Assembly (NCBI RefSeq): GCF_963678845.1 | Contig: NZ_OY787466.1 | Coordinates: forward strand, 744,001-808,000 | Reading direction: 5' to 3' | DNA from: an uncultured Bacteroides sp. | GTDB lineage: Bacteria > Bacteroidota > Bacteroidia > Bacteroidales > Bacteroidaceae | DNA: 64,000 nt | In this document: in pieces, positions 36,316 through 44,087 of the stretch | Numbering within the stretch: position 1 is the stretch's first letter | Layout of the letters: each line of letters begins with the position of its first letter | Translations under genes and position numbers: made by a program | The notes under the pieces: generated by a model | Databases searched by the model: none | What the model saw: the letters and a program-made list of their open reading frames with translations, nothing else | Told to the model about the DNA's origin: nothing

Positions 36316-36498
36316 TTATCTTTTATAAACAGCTTGCATCCCGCAATACTTGGTGCACTTCCCACATTCAATACATTTTTCTGCATTAATAACCGGAAGG
36401 TTGTGCCCATCCTGAGAGATTGCACCTACGGGGCATACTCTGAGGAGCGGACACCGGTGGTTTTGCGGACATCTGTTTTTGTCAATAGAAAGTGCCAT
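36316..36498 (-). CDS. small 4Fe-4S ferredoxin-like protein
   Basis: 60 aa with two cysteine clusters. The second is canonical at its start (CIECGKCTKYC), though the usual Pro after the last Cys is Gly. The first is stretched: C-x5-C-x5-CP instead of C-x2-C-x2-C-x3-CP. Probably an electron-transfer protein with at least one 4Fe-4S cluster; whether the first site binds a cluster is uncertain. Last gene of the four-gene redox operon, 5 bp after the thioredoxin gene. Confidence 0.85.
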   Translation of the reverse strand: MALSIDKNRCPQNHRCPLLRVCPVGAISQDGHNLPVINAEKCIECGKCTKYCGMQAVYKR

Positions 36499-36503
36499 AT
36501 TTA

Positions 36504-36974
36504 TCAGTTTTTAAGCAATACGTTGTTAATAGCTTCTTTGAATGCTGACTTAGGCATTGCTCCCTGTGCCATTTGCGGTTTGCCATTCATTGGAATAAAT
36601 AGCAATGAAGGAATACTACGAATACCAAATGCAGCAGCCAAATCTTCTTCTTCCTCAGTATCTATCTTGTAGATGTAAATCTGATCACCGTATTCAGCAG
36701 CCAACTCTTCCAGAATAGGAGCAATTGTTTTACATGGACCACACCAGGAAGCGTAAAAATCAACGATTGCAGGTTTGTCACCTAAATATTTCCACTCGTT
36801 AGGGTTTGCTTCGTAATTAGCTACTTTCTTTAAAAATTCTGCTTTTGTTAAATGGATTGTTTTCATCTTATTTTCAGTTTTTAGTTTGTTATCACTTTGT
36901 TTATTTGTTTGCTGTCCGTTGCACGAGGTAAATATTAGCCCCGCCATCAGAAATATAAATACTAGTTTTTTCAT
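36504..36974 (-). CDS. thioredoxin-family lipoprotein
   Basis: 156 aa: lipoprotein signal (IFTSC, Cys18), a short polar linker, and a thioredoxin fold with WCGPC (77-81) and the cis-Pro segment IRSIPSLLF near residue 125. Internal Met37 would give a cytoplasmic form of normal thioredoxin length, so a dual start is conceivable, but the lipobox is convincing. Its stop and start are packed against neighbours, in operon with a DUF2892-like membrane protein and a ferredoxin, suggesting a thiol-redox function at the inner or outer membrane. Confidence 0.9.
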   Translation of the reverse strand: MKKLVFIFLMAGLIFTSCNGQQTNKQSDNKLKTENKMKTIHLTKAEFLKKVANYEANPNEWKYLGDKPAIVDFYASWCGPCKTIAPILEELAAEYGDQIYIYKIDTEEEEDLAAAFGIRSIPSLLFIPMNGKPQMAQGAMPKSAFKEAINNVLLKN

Positions 36975-37216
36975 TATTTCTCCGGTTTATATTGTTTAAT
37001 TTCTCCTTTAAAAACTTCTTTCTGGCCGTTGTCTGTATTGGAAGAACATCCGCCAGCTCCGCAACATGACATATTTAGTACAGTCTGCAGGAGAAAAAAG
37101 CCTCCCAGGAATAGGAATGAATATTCTTTTGAATTGATAGCATAAATGCTGATGCCTATACCTGCAATAAATCTAATGATACGGGAAAAGTCCCAGTTTC
37201 TTAACATATTATTCAT
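36974..37216 (-). CDS. small DUF2892-like membrane protein with Cys-rich tail
   Basis: 80 aa from ATG 37216. This start overlaps the upstream gene by 8 bp and matches the family length; the frame is open farther but only as antisense of the upstream gene. Two membrane segments (RIIRFIAGIGISIYAI and FLFLGGFFLLQTVLNM), then MSCCGAGGCSSN, a cysteine-rich motif that could bind metal or take part in thiol exchange with the thioredoxin encoded next. It overlaps the thioredoxin start by one base. Confidence 0.8.
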   Translation of the reverse strand: MNNMLRNWDFSRIIRFIAGIGISIYAINSKEYSFLFLGGFFLLQTVLNMSCCGAGGCSSNTDNGQKEVFKGEIKQYKPEK

Positions 37217-37418
37217 GGCTTTTGTTTTCTGTTTTAAATATATTAAAAAGTAATCCTCCCATAGCTGCTCCCCACAATGAACTGAATAATGGCGAGGATG
37301 TAATGGGGCAACTACCGCTTGCACACCCAACATAGCGCCAGTAAAGGTAGCCTCCCAATGCTCCGATTACCACTCCCGACAATGTGAGCCAATGTTTCTT
37401 TAATTTCATTTTTATCAT
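37209..37418 (-). CDS. DUF6132-like small membrane protein
   Basis: 69 aa, two hydrophobic segments (LTLSGVVIGALGGYLYWRY and LWGAAMGGLLFNIF) linked by a loop with CASGSCPITSSP, two Cys five residues apart. An alternative ATG lies three codons inside (37409). First gene of the redox operon, 35 bp from the operator. The repeated presence of cysteines in all four products suggests a shared role in sulfur or thiol redox chemistry (inference). Confidence 0.75.
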   Translation of the reverse strand: MIKMKLKKHWLTLSGVVIGALGGYLYWRYVGCASGSCPITSSPLFSSLWGAAMGGLLFNIFKTENKSHE

Positions 37419-37452
37419 TGTGATATAGTTTTAAATTATTCTTCCAATAATA

Positions 37453-37531
37453 TTCCTTTGGAAATTTGTTCCTTTAGAAATAACGATGCAAAGATATAGA
37501 CATTTTCTAATAAAACAAATTTCCAAAGGAA
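37453..37531 (-). promoter_or_regulatory. operator/promoter of the redox operon
   Basis: Perfect 18-bp inverted repeat: 37453-37470 and 37514-37531, each containing a small palindrome TTCC-N3-GGAA. A third degenerate half (TTCCTTTAGAA) sits at about 37470-37480. On the minus strand the right arm covers the -33 TTTG (37516-37519), and 19 bp later comes the -7 box TATCTTTG (37489-37496), a perfect Bacteroides promoter. The left arm falls just downstream of the expected start of transcription. Looks like a dyad-binding repressor site. Confidence 0.75.
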
Positions 37532-37571
37532 AATAATAAGATAAAAATATTTAATTCAACAGGATCAGGCT

Positions 37572-37637
37572 ATTCGTAAAATGAAGATTATTATTCGTAA
37601 TTTGATATTTAAGTTAACGTTAAAGACACTACTTTTA
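37572..37637 (+). promoter_or_regulatory. shared PUL element, copy 1 (metallophosphoesterase gene)
   Basis: Direct repeats beginning ATTCGTAA at 37572 and 37593 (21-bp period) are followed by a -7-like TACTTTTA at 37630-37637, 58 bp from the first repeat. The same elements at the same distances occur upstream of the SusC gene at 38.7 kb. A 21-bp direct-repeat spacing is typical of AraC-family activators; the XylR/AraC-like regulator encoded at 51.7-52.8 kb is a candidate binder. Confidence 0.7.
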
Positions 37638-37671
37638 CGATATAAGAAAAACTTAACCTATTAATTATAAA

Positions 37672-38646
37672 ATGAAAAAGCAACTGATATTAATTTTGTT
37701 GATTGTATTTGCCTTTTTAGGAGAGCTAAATGCTCAACAAATTCGTTTCCATAAAGATGGTACATTTAAAATTGTGCAATTTACCGATACTCATGTAGTG
37801 CCTGGAAAGGTTGAATCGCTGGATGCTATTAAATTGATTAATGAAATGGTGGATAAAGAACAACCGGATTTAATTGTCTTTACTGGCGATGTTGTAACCG
37901 GTAAGCCTGCCCGCAAAGGATGGGAAATGGTACTTACTCCGTTGGCTCAAAAAGGTATTCCATTTTGCATAGTGATGGGAAACCATGATGCAGAGCAAGA
38001 TTTAACCCGATCTGAAATAGCGGATATTGTGACTGCAACACCTCATAACCTGAATAAGAAAAGTAACAAAGGATTGTCTGATATTACATTGGAGATACAA
38101 TCTTCTAAAAACGACAAGACTTCTGCAGTACTTTATTGTATGGATTCCAATGATTATTCAAAGGTTGACACGGTAAAGGGGTATGGTTGGTTTTCATTTG
38201 ACCAGTTGCAGTGGTATCGTCATACCAGTGCGCGGCTTACTCAAATAAACGAAGGAAAACCCCTTCCTGCCTTGGCTTTTTTCCATATCGCTTTACCTGA
38301 ATATAAAGAGGCATACAAGAATGAACGGAACAATCCGGTAGGCATACGTTTGGAAGATGAGTGTCCTGCATCTGTCAATTCAGGTATGTTCACAGCTATG
38401 CTGGAAAGTAAAGATGTAATGGGAGTATTCGTGGGACACGATCATGATAATGATTATCTGGCTTCACTTTATGGTATTGCTCTTGGTTACGGAAGGTTTT
38501 CTGGTGGAAGGACTACCTATATTGATTTTCAGAATGGTGCCCGCATCATTACTTTGAAAGAAGGTGAAAGAGGTTTCTCTACTTTTATCCGTTTGCAGGA
38601 TGGAAGTGAGATCTGTAAAACCTCTTTTCCCGGAGTATTTAAATAA
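37672..38646 (+). CDS. secreted calcineurin-like metallophosphoesterase
   Basis: 324 aa with a signal peptide (ending ELNAQ). Metal-binding motifs in order: FTDTHV (D-x-H), FTGDVV (GD), MGNHDAE (GNHD), a His in ALAFFHIALPE and GHDHDND (GHxH-like). It should hydrolyse phosphomonoesters or phosphodiesters outside the cytoplasm. It precedes the PUL as a separate transcription unit with a duplicated copy of the SusC upstream element, suggesting co-induction. Substrate unknown; phosphorylated glycans are a plausible inference because two further phosphatase-type enzymes are in the PUL. Confidence 0.9.
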   Translation: MKKQLILILLIVFAFLGELNAQQIRFHKDGTFKIVQFTDTHVVPGKVESLDAIKLINEMVDKEQPDLIVFTGDVVTGKPARKGWEMVLTPLAQKGIPFCIVMGNHDAEQDLTRSEIADIVTATPHNLNKKSNKGLSDITLEIQSSKNDKTSAVLYCMDSNDYSKVDTVKGYGWFSFDQLQWYRHTSARLTQINEGKPLPALAFFHIALPEYKEAYKNERNNPVGIRLEDECPASVNSGMFTAMLESKDVMGVFVGHDHDNDYLASLYGIALGYGRFSGGRTTYIDFQNGARIITLKEGERGFSTFIRLQDGSEICKTSFPGVFK

Positions 38647-38727
38647 CGAACAAAAAGTTCTTTAAGTAAGCCTTACTCTTAAATTCCAAATAGGGTTCCT
38701 TATTTCTTAGTGAACGATAATTTAAAT

Positions 38728-38793
38728 ATTCGCAAATTGAAGATTATTATTCGCAATTTGCTGTTTTTAATTGCCTTAAACCTTCTACTTTTA
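38728..38793 (+). promoter_or_regulatory. shared PUL element, copy 2 (SusC operon)
   Basis: ATTCGCAA direct repeats at 38728 and 38749 (21-bp period) and TACTTTTA at 38786-38793, again 58 bp after the first repeat. Between them the sequence aagattattattcg is identical or nearly so to copy 1. The predicted transcript then has a ~295-base leader before SusC. Confidence 0.7.
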
Positions 38794-39093
38794 CAAAAGT
38801 GAAATATTATTTTTTGTTAATTATACTTGTTGCCTATGAAACACACTATTTTATCTACTCTTGAGTAGATGTTGTACTTACCAGCCTATTTTAGGCATAA
38901 ATTCAGCATTTATATATTTGTTTGCTATAAAAAACTATTTTGTTTGAATAGTTATATATATAATATATAGTAACAGAAATTTAACCTTTTTGACATTATG
39001 GCAAAACATAGAATAATGACCTTTGCCAAAGTTTAGAATTTAATATTTGAAACCAAAAAAACTATTTGTATGTGTATTAAAACGAGAAAAACA
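38794..39093 (+). other. long untranslated leader of the SusC operon
   Basis: About 300 bases with no gene. It holds a ten-codon open frame (38837-38869, MKHTILSTLE) whose stop codon lies in a perfect hairpin, atctactc-tt-gagtagat (38854-38871), plus other small imperfect repeats near 38930. No known riboswitch was recognised. Confidence 0.45.
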
Positions 39094-42000
39094 ATGAAAA
39101 AGACGCAACGATGGTACCTGATTTGGGGTGCTTTGGCAATTGGCGTATTGCCTTTAAGAGCAGAAGTTAAGGGTACATCTTATCCGCAACAAATGCTGTC
39201 GTCTGTTCTTATGTCATCAACAAGTGAGGGAGCTCAGAGTTTAAATGCTGTTCAGCAACAACGTAAAATCGTTGGTTCGGTAAAGGATGAAAAGGGGATG
39301 GGTATTCCCGGTGTAAATATTAAGGTTAAAGGAACAAATCACAATGCAGTTTCTGACTTTGATGGAAACTTCTCTGTAACTGTTGATAATAATGCTACTT
39401 TAGTATTCACTTATGTAGGGTTTAATAACCAGGAAGTTGCGGTAGGTAACAAAAGTAAACTAGATGTTGTCTTAAAAGAAGATTCAAAAACATTGAATGA
39501 AATTGTTGTAATAGGTTATGGTAAGATGAAAAAAGGCGATTTGTCGGCAGCTGTATCTACTGTGGCAAATGTAAGTGCTTTGCAGGAACGTCCGGTGGCA
39601 AATGCAGCCGAAATGTTGCAAGGCCAGATTCCTGGTGTCTCTGTTGTATCTAATGGTGGACATACCGGATCAACTCCTACCATTACCATTCGTGGTATGG
39701 GATCACGAAGCGGTGAAACGCCATTGTATGTTGTAGATGGTGTTCCCGGTGCTCCATTCAACTTTAGCGATGTAACTTCTATTACAGTATTAAAAGATGC
39801 GGCTTCAGCGGCTATTTATGGTGCTTATGCAGGATCGGCCGGTGTTATATTGGTTACAACCAAACAAGCATCTGCTGGCAAACCAACATTTGAATATAGT
39901 GTAGTAAGTGGTTTATCTACTTCACAGAATCTGCCACAATCTTTGACCATTGATGAAGAGAGAAAGGTACGGGCTGCTGCTTTAGGTGGTGAGAAATATT
40001 TACCTGATGGATGGGATGTAACCAAAAATCCGTATATTGGAACTACTCGTACTGACTGGGTTGATGCTATTTTCAGAACGGCTGTTTATCAGCGTCATAA
40101 TTTCTCTGTATCGGGTGGAACAGATGATTTCTCAAATCGTTTGTCATTGGAATATAATGATAAACAGGGTACTTTGCTAAATACCTATAATAAGGAAATT
40201 ACTGCCCGCTTTAATTCTCAGTTTAAATTTAATAAGTATGTTCGTTTACGTGAAGACTTAAGCTGGCAACAGTCAAGCCCCAGAGATGTAAATACAAGCA
40301 GCGCTGAGTCGGGAGTTCTGGTTAGTGCTCTTGAAATGCCTAGAAATGCCGAAGTTTATACAGCTGATGGCTCATTTGGAGGAACAGCTCCTCAGGATGC
40401 GGCTTATATCGCGAAATATGGTAGTAATTATTCTGATATTCACGGTGATGCAATTAACCCTGTGAGAACATTGACTGCAAATTTTATAGATTATAATTTG
40501 TCGAAGGTCACTTCTTCCACTTTTCTTGATATTATGGAACCTATCAGGGGGTTGAACTTTACATCACGTTTTACGTATAAAACTAACAACTCTTTCGAAA
40601 AGGACTTCTCTCCAAGACGTTTGGAGCCAGGTAAACCAATGAATAGAAATAGTCTTTATTATGGTAGTTCACGCTCATACGAATGGAATATTGAGAATAC
40701 ACTGACTTATGATCGTGTTATCAACCGTCACAATATAGGGTTGATGGCATCTTCAACAACTACAGAATATAAGTACCGTGATTTTTCAGCTTCAGCTAAT
40801 GATTTTCAAAGCGAGGAGCAAGCATTGATGTATTTCGGAAATGCCGGGACTTATCTTAATCCAAGCGATTCTTATGCATTTGACAGAAATTTATCTGTTG
40901 TAGGTAGAGCTTCATATAGCTGGGCCGATCGTTATTTTATGACAGCATCTATGCGTCGTGATTATGCCGGTCGCCTTCCTCAAGGGCATAAATATGGTGA
41001 TTTCCCTTCAGCTACTTTAGCATGGAAGTTAACTTCTGAGCCTTTTATGCCGAAAAGTGATGTACTGAATCTGCTTAAATTACGTGCCAGCTGGGGACGT
41101 ATCGGTAACGTAGGATCAATTGCCTATGGATATGGTTATCCTACTTATTCTAATTATGTATTTGGTAGCGGTGATGTTGGTCAGCAAGCTGGTAAAGATG
41201 CTCCTGTAGCTATCGGTAAATATAAAGCAAACGGTTACAATGCAAAACTAACCTGGGAAACCTCAGAACAATTAGACTTAGGTGTTGATATTGCTATGTT
41301 TAATAACCGATTGAATGTTGTAGCCGATTATTATAAGAAAAAAACAATGGGTTTGATCAGACAGCAAGATGCTGGATGGACATCAAGTATTGGATTGGGA
41401 GCAATGTACATCAATGATGGTGAAATACATAATAGTGGTTTTGAGTTTGCTGCAACATGGAAAGATAAAATCGGAGCTGTTGATTACTGGGTAAGCGGGA
41501 ACTTTGCAACCCTGAAAAATGTAGTGTATAACATTGGTGCTGCTGATGCCACTGGTAACAAACCTGTATGGACAGATGGCGGAACATTTAAAGATTTGAA
41601 TCCTTATCGTACGGAAGAGGGACAACCTTTGTATTCTTTCTATTTGGTGAAAAGTGATGGAGTTTTTAAAACTCAATCGGAAATTGATAATTACAAGAAT
41701 GCAGATGGAAAATTAATTCAACCAAAAGCACAAGTAGGCGATTTGAAATTTGTTGATAAGAATGCTAATGGATCAATAGATAGTGGTGATAAGGAATTCA
41801 TGGGTAATGCCATGCCTAAACTAAGTTATGCATTTTCAACAGGTTTTAACTGGAAGAAGTTAAGCTTTAGCATGATGTTGCAAGGTGTAGCTAATACAAA
41901 AATTTTCAATGCTTATAAATACCTTACATTGAATGAATCAGTAAGTAACTTTAATCGTTCACGTGAAATATTAAAAGCGTTGGATGGTCCAAATAATGCT

Positions 42001-42306
42001 GTGCCTCGTATCTCTTCTTCTGATCCTAATGGTAATTTCTCAACTGTTTCTGACTATTATCTGGAAAATGGAAGTTATCTGAGAGTCAAGAATGTTACAG
42101 TAGGATATTCACTCACTAGTCTGCTTCAAAAGTGGAATTACTTAGCTAGCCGTAACAGTTCGTTAGACTTAACATTTAGTGTTGATAACCTTGCTACAAT
42201 TACGTCTTATTCAGGAATTGACCCAGAAGTAGGTGGAGTAGGACTTGATGGCGGACAATATCCTATAGCCAGAACATTCTCATTAGGATTAAAATTGAAA
42301 TTTTAA
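39094..42306 (+). CDS. SusC/RagA family TonB-linked outer membrane transporter
   Basis: 1070 aa from ATG 39094 (MKKTQRWYL gives a regular signal peptide; an upstream ATG at 39070 adds eight residues). After the signal comes a carboxypeptidase-D-like domain (~65-140, GSVKDEKGMGIPGVNIKVKG), TLNEIVVIGYGK, plug (ITIRGMGSRSGETPLYVVDGVPG; ITVLKDAASAAIYGAYAGSAGVILVTTK) and a barrel ending LGLKLKF. It imports oligosaccharides with the SusD partner 24 bp downstream. The PUL's GH92 enzyme points to alpha-mannose-containing glycans. Confidence 0.95.
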   Translation: MKKTQRWYLIWGALAIGVLPLRAEVKGTSYPQQMLSSVLMSSTSEGAQSLNAVQQQRKIVGSVKDEKGMGIPGVNIKVKGTNHNAVSDFDGNFSVTVDNNATLVFTYVGFNNQEVAVGNKSKLDVVLKEDSKTLNEIVVIGYGKMKKGDLSAAVSTVANVSALQERPVANAAEMLQGQIPGVSVVSNGGHTGSTPTITIRGMGSRSGETPLYVVDGVPGAPFNFSDVTSITVLKDAASAAIYGAYAGSAGVILVTTKQASAGKPTFEYSVVSGLSTSQNLPQSLTIDEERKVRAAALGGEKYLPDGWDVTKNPYIGTTRTDWVDAIFRTAVYQRHNFSVSGGTDDFSNRLSLEYNDKQGTLLNTYNKEITARFNSQFKFNKYVRLREDLSWQQSSPRDVNTSSAESGVLVSALEMPRNAEVYTADGSFGGTAPQDAAYIAKYGSNYSDIHGDAINPVRTLTANFIDYNLSKVTSSTFLDIMEPIRGLNFTSRFTYKTNNSFEKDFSPRRLEPGKPMNRNSLYYGSSRSYEWNIENTLTYDRVINRHNIGLMASSTTTEYKYRDFSASANDFQSEEQALMYFGNAGTYLNPSDSYAFDRNLSVVGRASYSWADRYFMTASMRRDYAGRLPQGHKYGDFPSATLAWKLTSEPFMPKSDVLNLLKLRASWGRIGNVGSIAYGYGYPTYSNYVFGSGDVGQQAGKDAPVAIGKYKANGYNAKLTWETSEQLDLGVDIAMFNNRLNVVADYYKKKTMGLIRQQDAGWTSSIGLGAMYINDGEIHNSGFEFAATWKDKIGAVDYWVSGNFATLKNVVYNIGAADATGNKPVWTDGGTFKDLNPYRTEEGQPLYSFYLVKSDGVFKTQSEIDNYKNADGKLIQPKAQVGDLKFVDKNANGSIDSGDKEFMGNAMPKLSYAFSTGFNWKKLSFSMMLQGVANTKIFNAYKYLTLNESVSNFNRSREILKALDGPNNAVPRISSSDPNGNFSTVSDYYLENGSYLRVKNVTVGYSLTSLLQKWNYLASRNSSLDLTFSVDNLATITSYSGIDPEVGGVGLDGGQYPIARTFSLGLKLKF

Positions 42307-42329
42307 TAACCCTGTTAAAAGTTTAAAAG

Positions 42330-44000
42330 ATGAAATTTAAAACTATATCAATATTACTACTGTCATCATTGACTTTAGCTTCGTGTAATGATTGGATGGA
42401 TGTAAAATCAGAAGGAACTGCTACAGAAGCAAGTTTCTGGAAATCAGATAAAGACTTTAGCGATGCGCTGGTTGCTGTCTATTCAAATATGGAATTGGAA
42501 GAAACTTGGGGACGTAACTTGTTCTGGGAGCAAGGAGCATCTGACGATGTGTTTTTTTCACGTGCAAGAGGTAATGCTCAGATGAATCTGGCAAATTTAC
42601 AAATGGATGGATCTACTGAGGGTAGTATAAAGGACATTTACACTTATATGTACCAGATGATGGCTCGTTCTAACAATATCATTTATAATGGTTTAAAATT
42701 ACAAAGCCCTTCAACTGCTATTAGTCATCATATTGGTGAAGCTTATTTTCTACGTGCTTTCTCTCATTTTATGATAGCTTACCGTTATGGTAGGGCTGAT
42801 AATGGAGTTCCATTTGTAAGGTATGAGGATTATAATCCTTATGATGATAGCACCATTCCTCCACAAAGAGCAACGGTGATGGAAAATTATGATTTGATTA
42901 TTAAAGATCTGGATAAAGCAATTGAAAGATTGCCTTGGTTCAATGAATATACAGCGAATGATTACGGACGTGCCACGAAAGATGCTGCAATTGCCTTAAA
43001 GGTAAAAACCTATGCTTACTGGGCACAACATGATAAATCAAAATGGTCACAAATCCCTGCATTAGTTGATCTCTTGGAAACGGGAGGTGGACGTGGTTTG
43101 CTTGATAACTTTGCAGATGTATTTACTGTTGCAAATGAATGGGGGAAAGAATCAATTTGGTCTGTAAACTCTACTGGTGCAACAATAGCAGGAAGTATTT
43201 TCCCTGGCATCTGTCTTGACAATAAAGGATGGGGACGTTATAATGGTTGGGGGAACTTTAAACCAACTTTGGAATTATGGGCTGAGTATGACCAGAAAGA
43301 TTTACGCCGACCGGTTACAATTATGCAATATGGAGATGAATTTACTTTCTTTGGTGAAAAACGTAAGTTCTATTCTTCAACCGATCTTGAATGTGGATTT
43401 ATGTTTAATAAATACATGGATCCTTATAAGTATGGCTCTGTTAATGAAAAAGGTGCGGGTGTTTCTTCTTATGTGTCAAGTAACGGTGATCGGCCAACTA
43501 CCGATTTGAATGTACCTATCATGCGTTTTGGCGAGATGCTGTTGTTTAAGGCTGAGGCTTTGATTGAACAAGGAAAAGGTGGCGAAGCTGCTCCCGTACT
43601 AAACAGAATATCTAAACGTGCGGGTATGGGCGAACCATATACCAATCCAACAATCTATGATTTAATGCACGAACGCCGTTGTGAGTTGGCTGGTGAATAT
43701 ACTGACCGTGTAATGGACCTTAAACGTTGGGCAGCCGAAGGATACACTATTGCAAAAACCCGATTGGAATCGTCAAAACATGGTTTAAAGTACTTAAATC
43801 GTTCAGATCCTGCATCTGCATTGGATACTACTAATAGCGTAGAAATGACTATCAATGGAAAGACCTACAAAGGTGTTATTCAGATTATGGCAGCCAAGAC
43901 TTATGACGCAACAAAAGGTTGTGTGTTGCCTTATGCAGTTAATGAAGTGATAAAAGCGAAGGGTGCTTTGAAACAAAATAATGGATATCCCTCAAAATAA
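42330..44000 (+). CDS. SusD/RagB family glycan-binding lipoprotein
   Basis: 556 aa with lipobox LASC (Cys19) and the typical start NDWMDVKSEGTATEASFWKSD. TPR-like helices (GEAYFLRAFSHFMIAYRYG near residue 135; YDLMHERRCELAGEYTDRVMDLKRWA near residue 450) define the family. It is the surface-exposed lid and glycan binder for the SusC encoded upstream. The GH92 gene follows 88 bp later. Confidence 0.95.
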   Translation: MKFKTISILLLSSLTLASCNDWMDVKSEGTATEASFWKSDKDFSDALVAVYSNMELEETWGRNLFWEQGASDDVFFSRARGNAQMNLANLQMDGSTEGSIKDIYTYMYQMMARSNNIIYNGLKLQSPSTAISHHIGEAYFLRAFSHFMIAYRYGRADNGVPFVRYEDYNPYDDSTIPPQRATVMENYDLIIKDLDKAIERLPWFNEYTANDYGRATKDAAIALKVKTYAYWAQHDKSKWSQIPALVDLLETGGGRGLLDNFADVFTVANEWGKESIWSVNSTGATIAGSIFPGICLDNKGWGRYNGWGNFKPTLELWAEYDQKDLRRPVTIMQYGDEFTFFGEKRKFYSSTDLECGFMFNKYMDPYKYGSVNEKGAGVSSYVSSNGDRPTTDLNVPIMRFGEMLLFKAEALIEQGKGGEAAPVLNRISKRAGMGEPYTNPTIYDLMHERRCELAGEYTDRVMDLKRWAAEGYTIAKTRLESSKHGLKYLNRSDPASALDTTNSVEMTINGKTYKGVIQIMAAKTYDATKGCVLPYAVNEVIKAKGALKQNNGYPSK

Positions 44001-44087
44001 TTAATTTTATCAAATAATATGAATCAATGAAAGGGGATGGAGGAAATCTTCATCCCTTTTCTTATTTTCACAATAAAAAAGAAATTA

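Noticed and set aside
36207..36425. 72-codon minus-strand frame overlapping the ferredoxin gene
   Set aside because: It is a shifted frame of the ferredoxin gene and its terminator; the ferredoxin frame has clear cysteine motifs.
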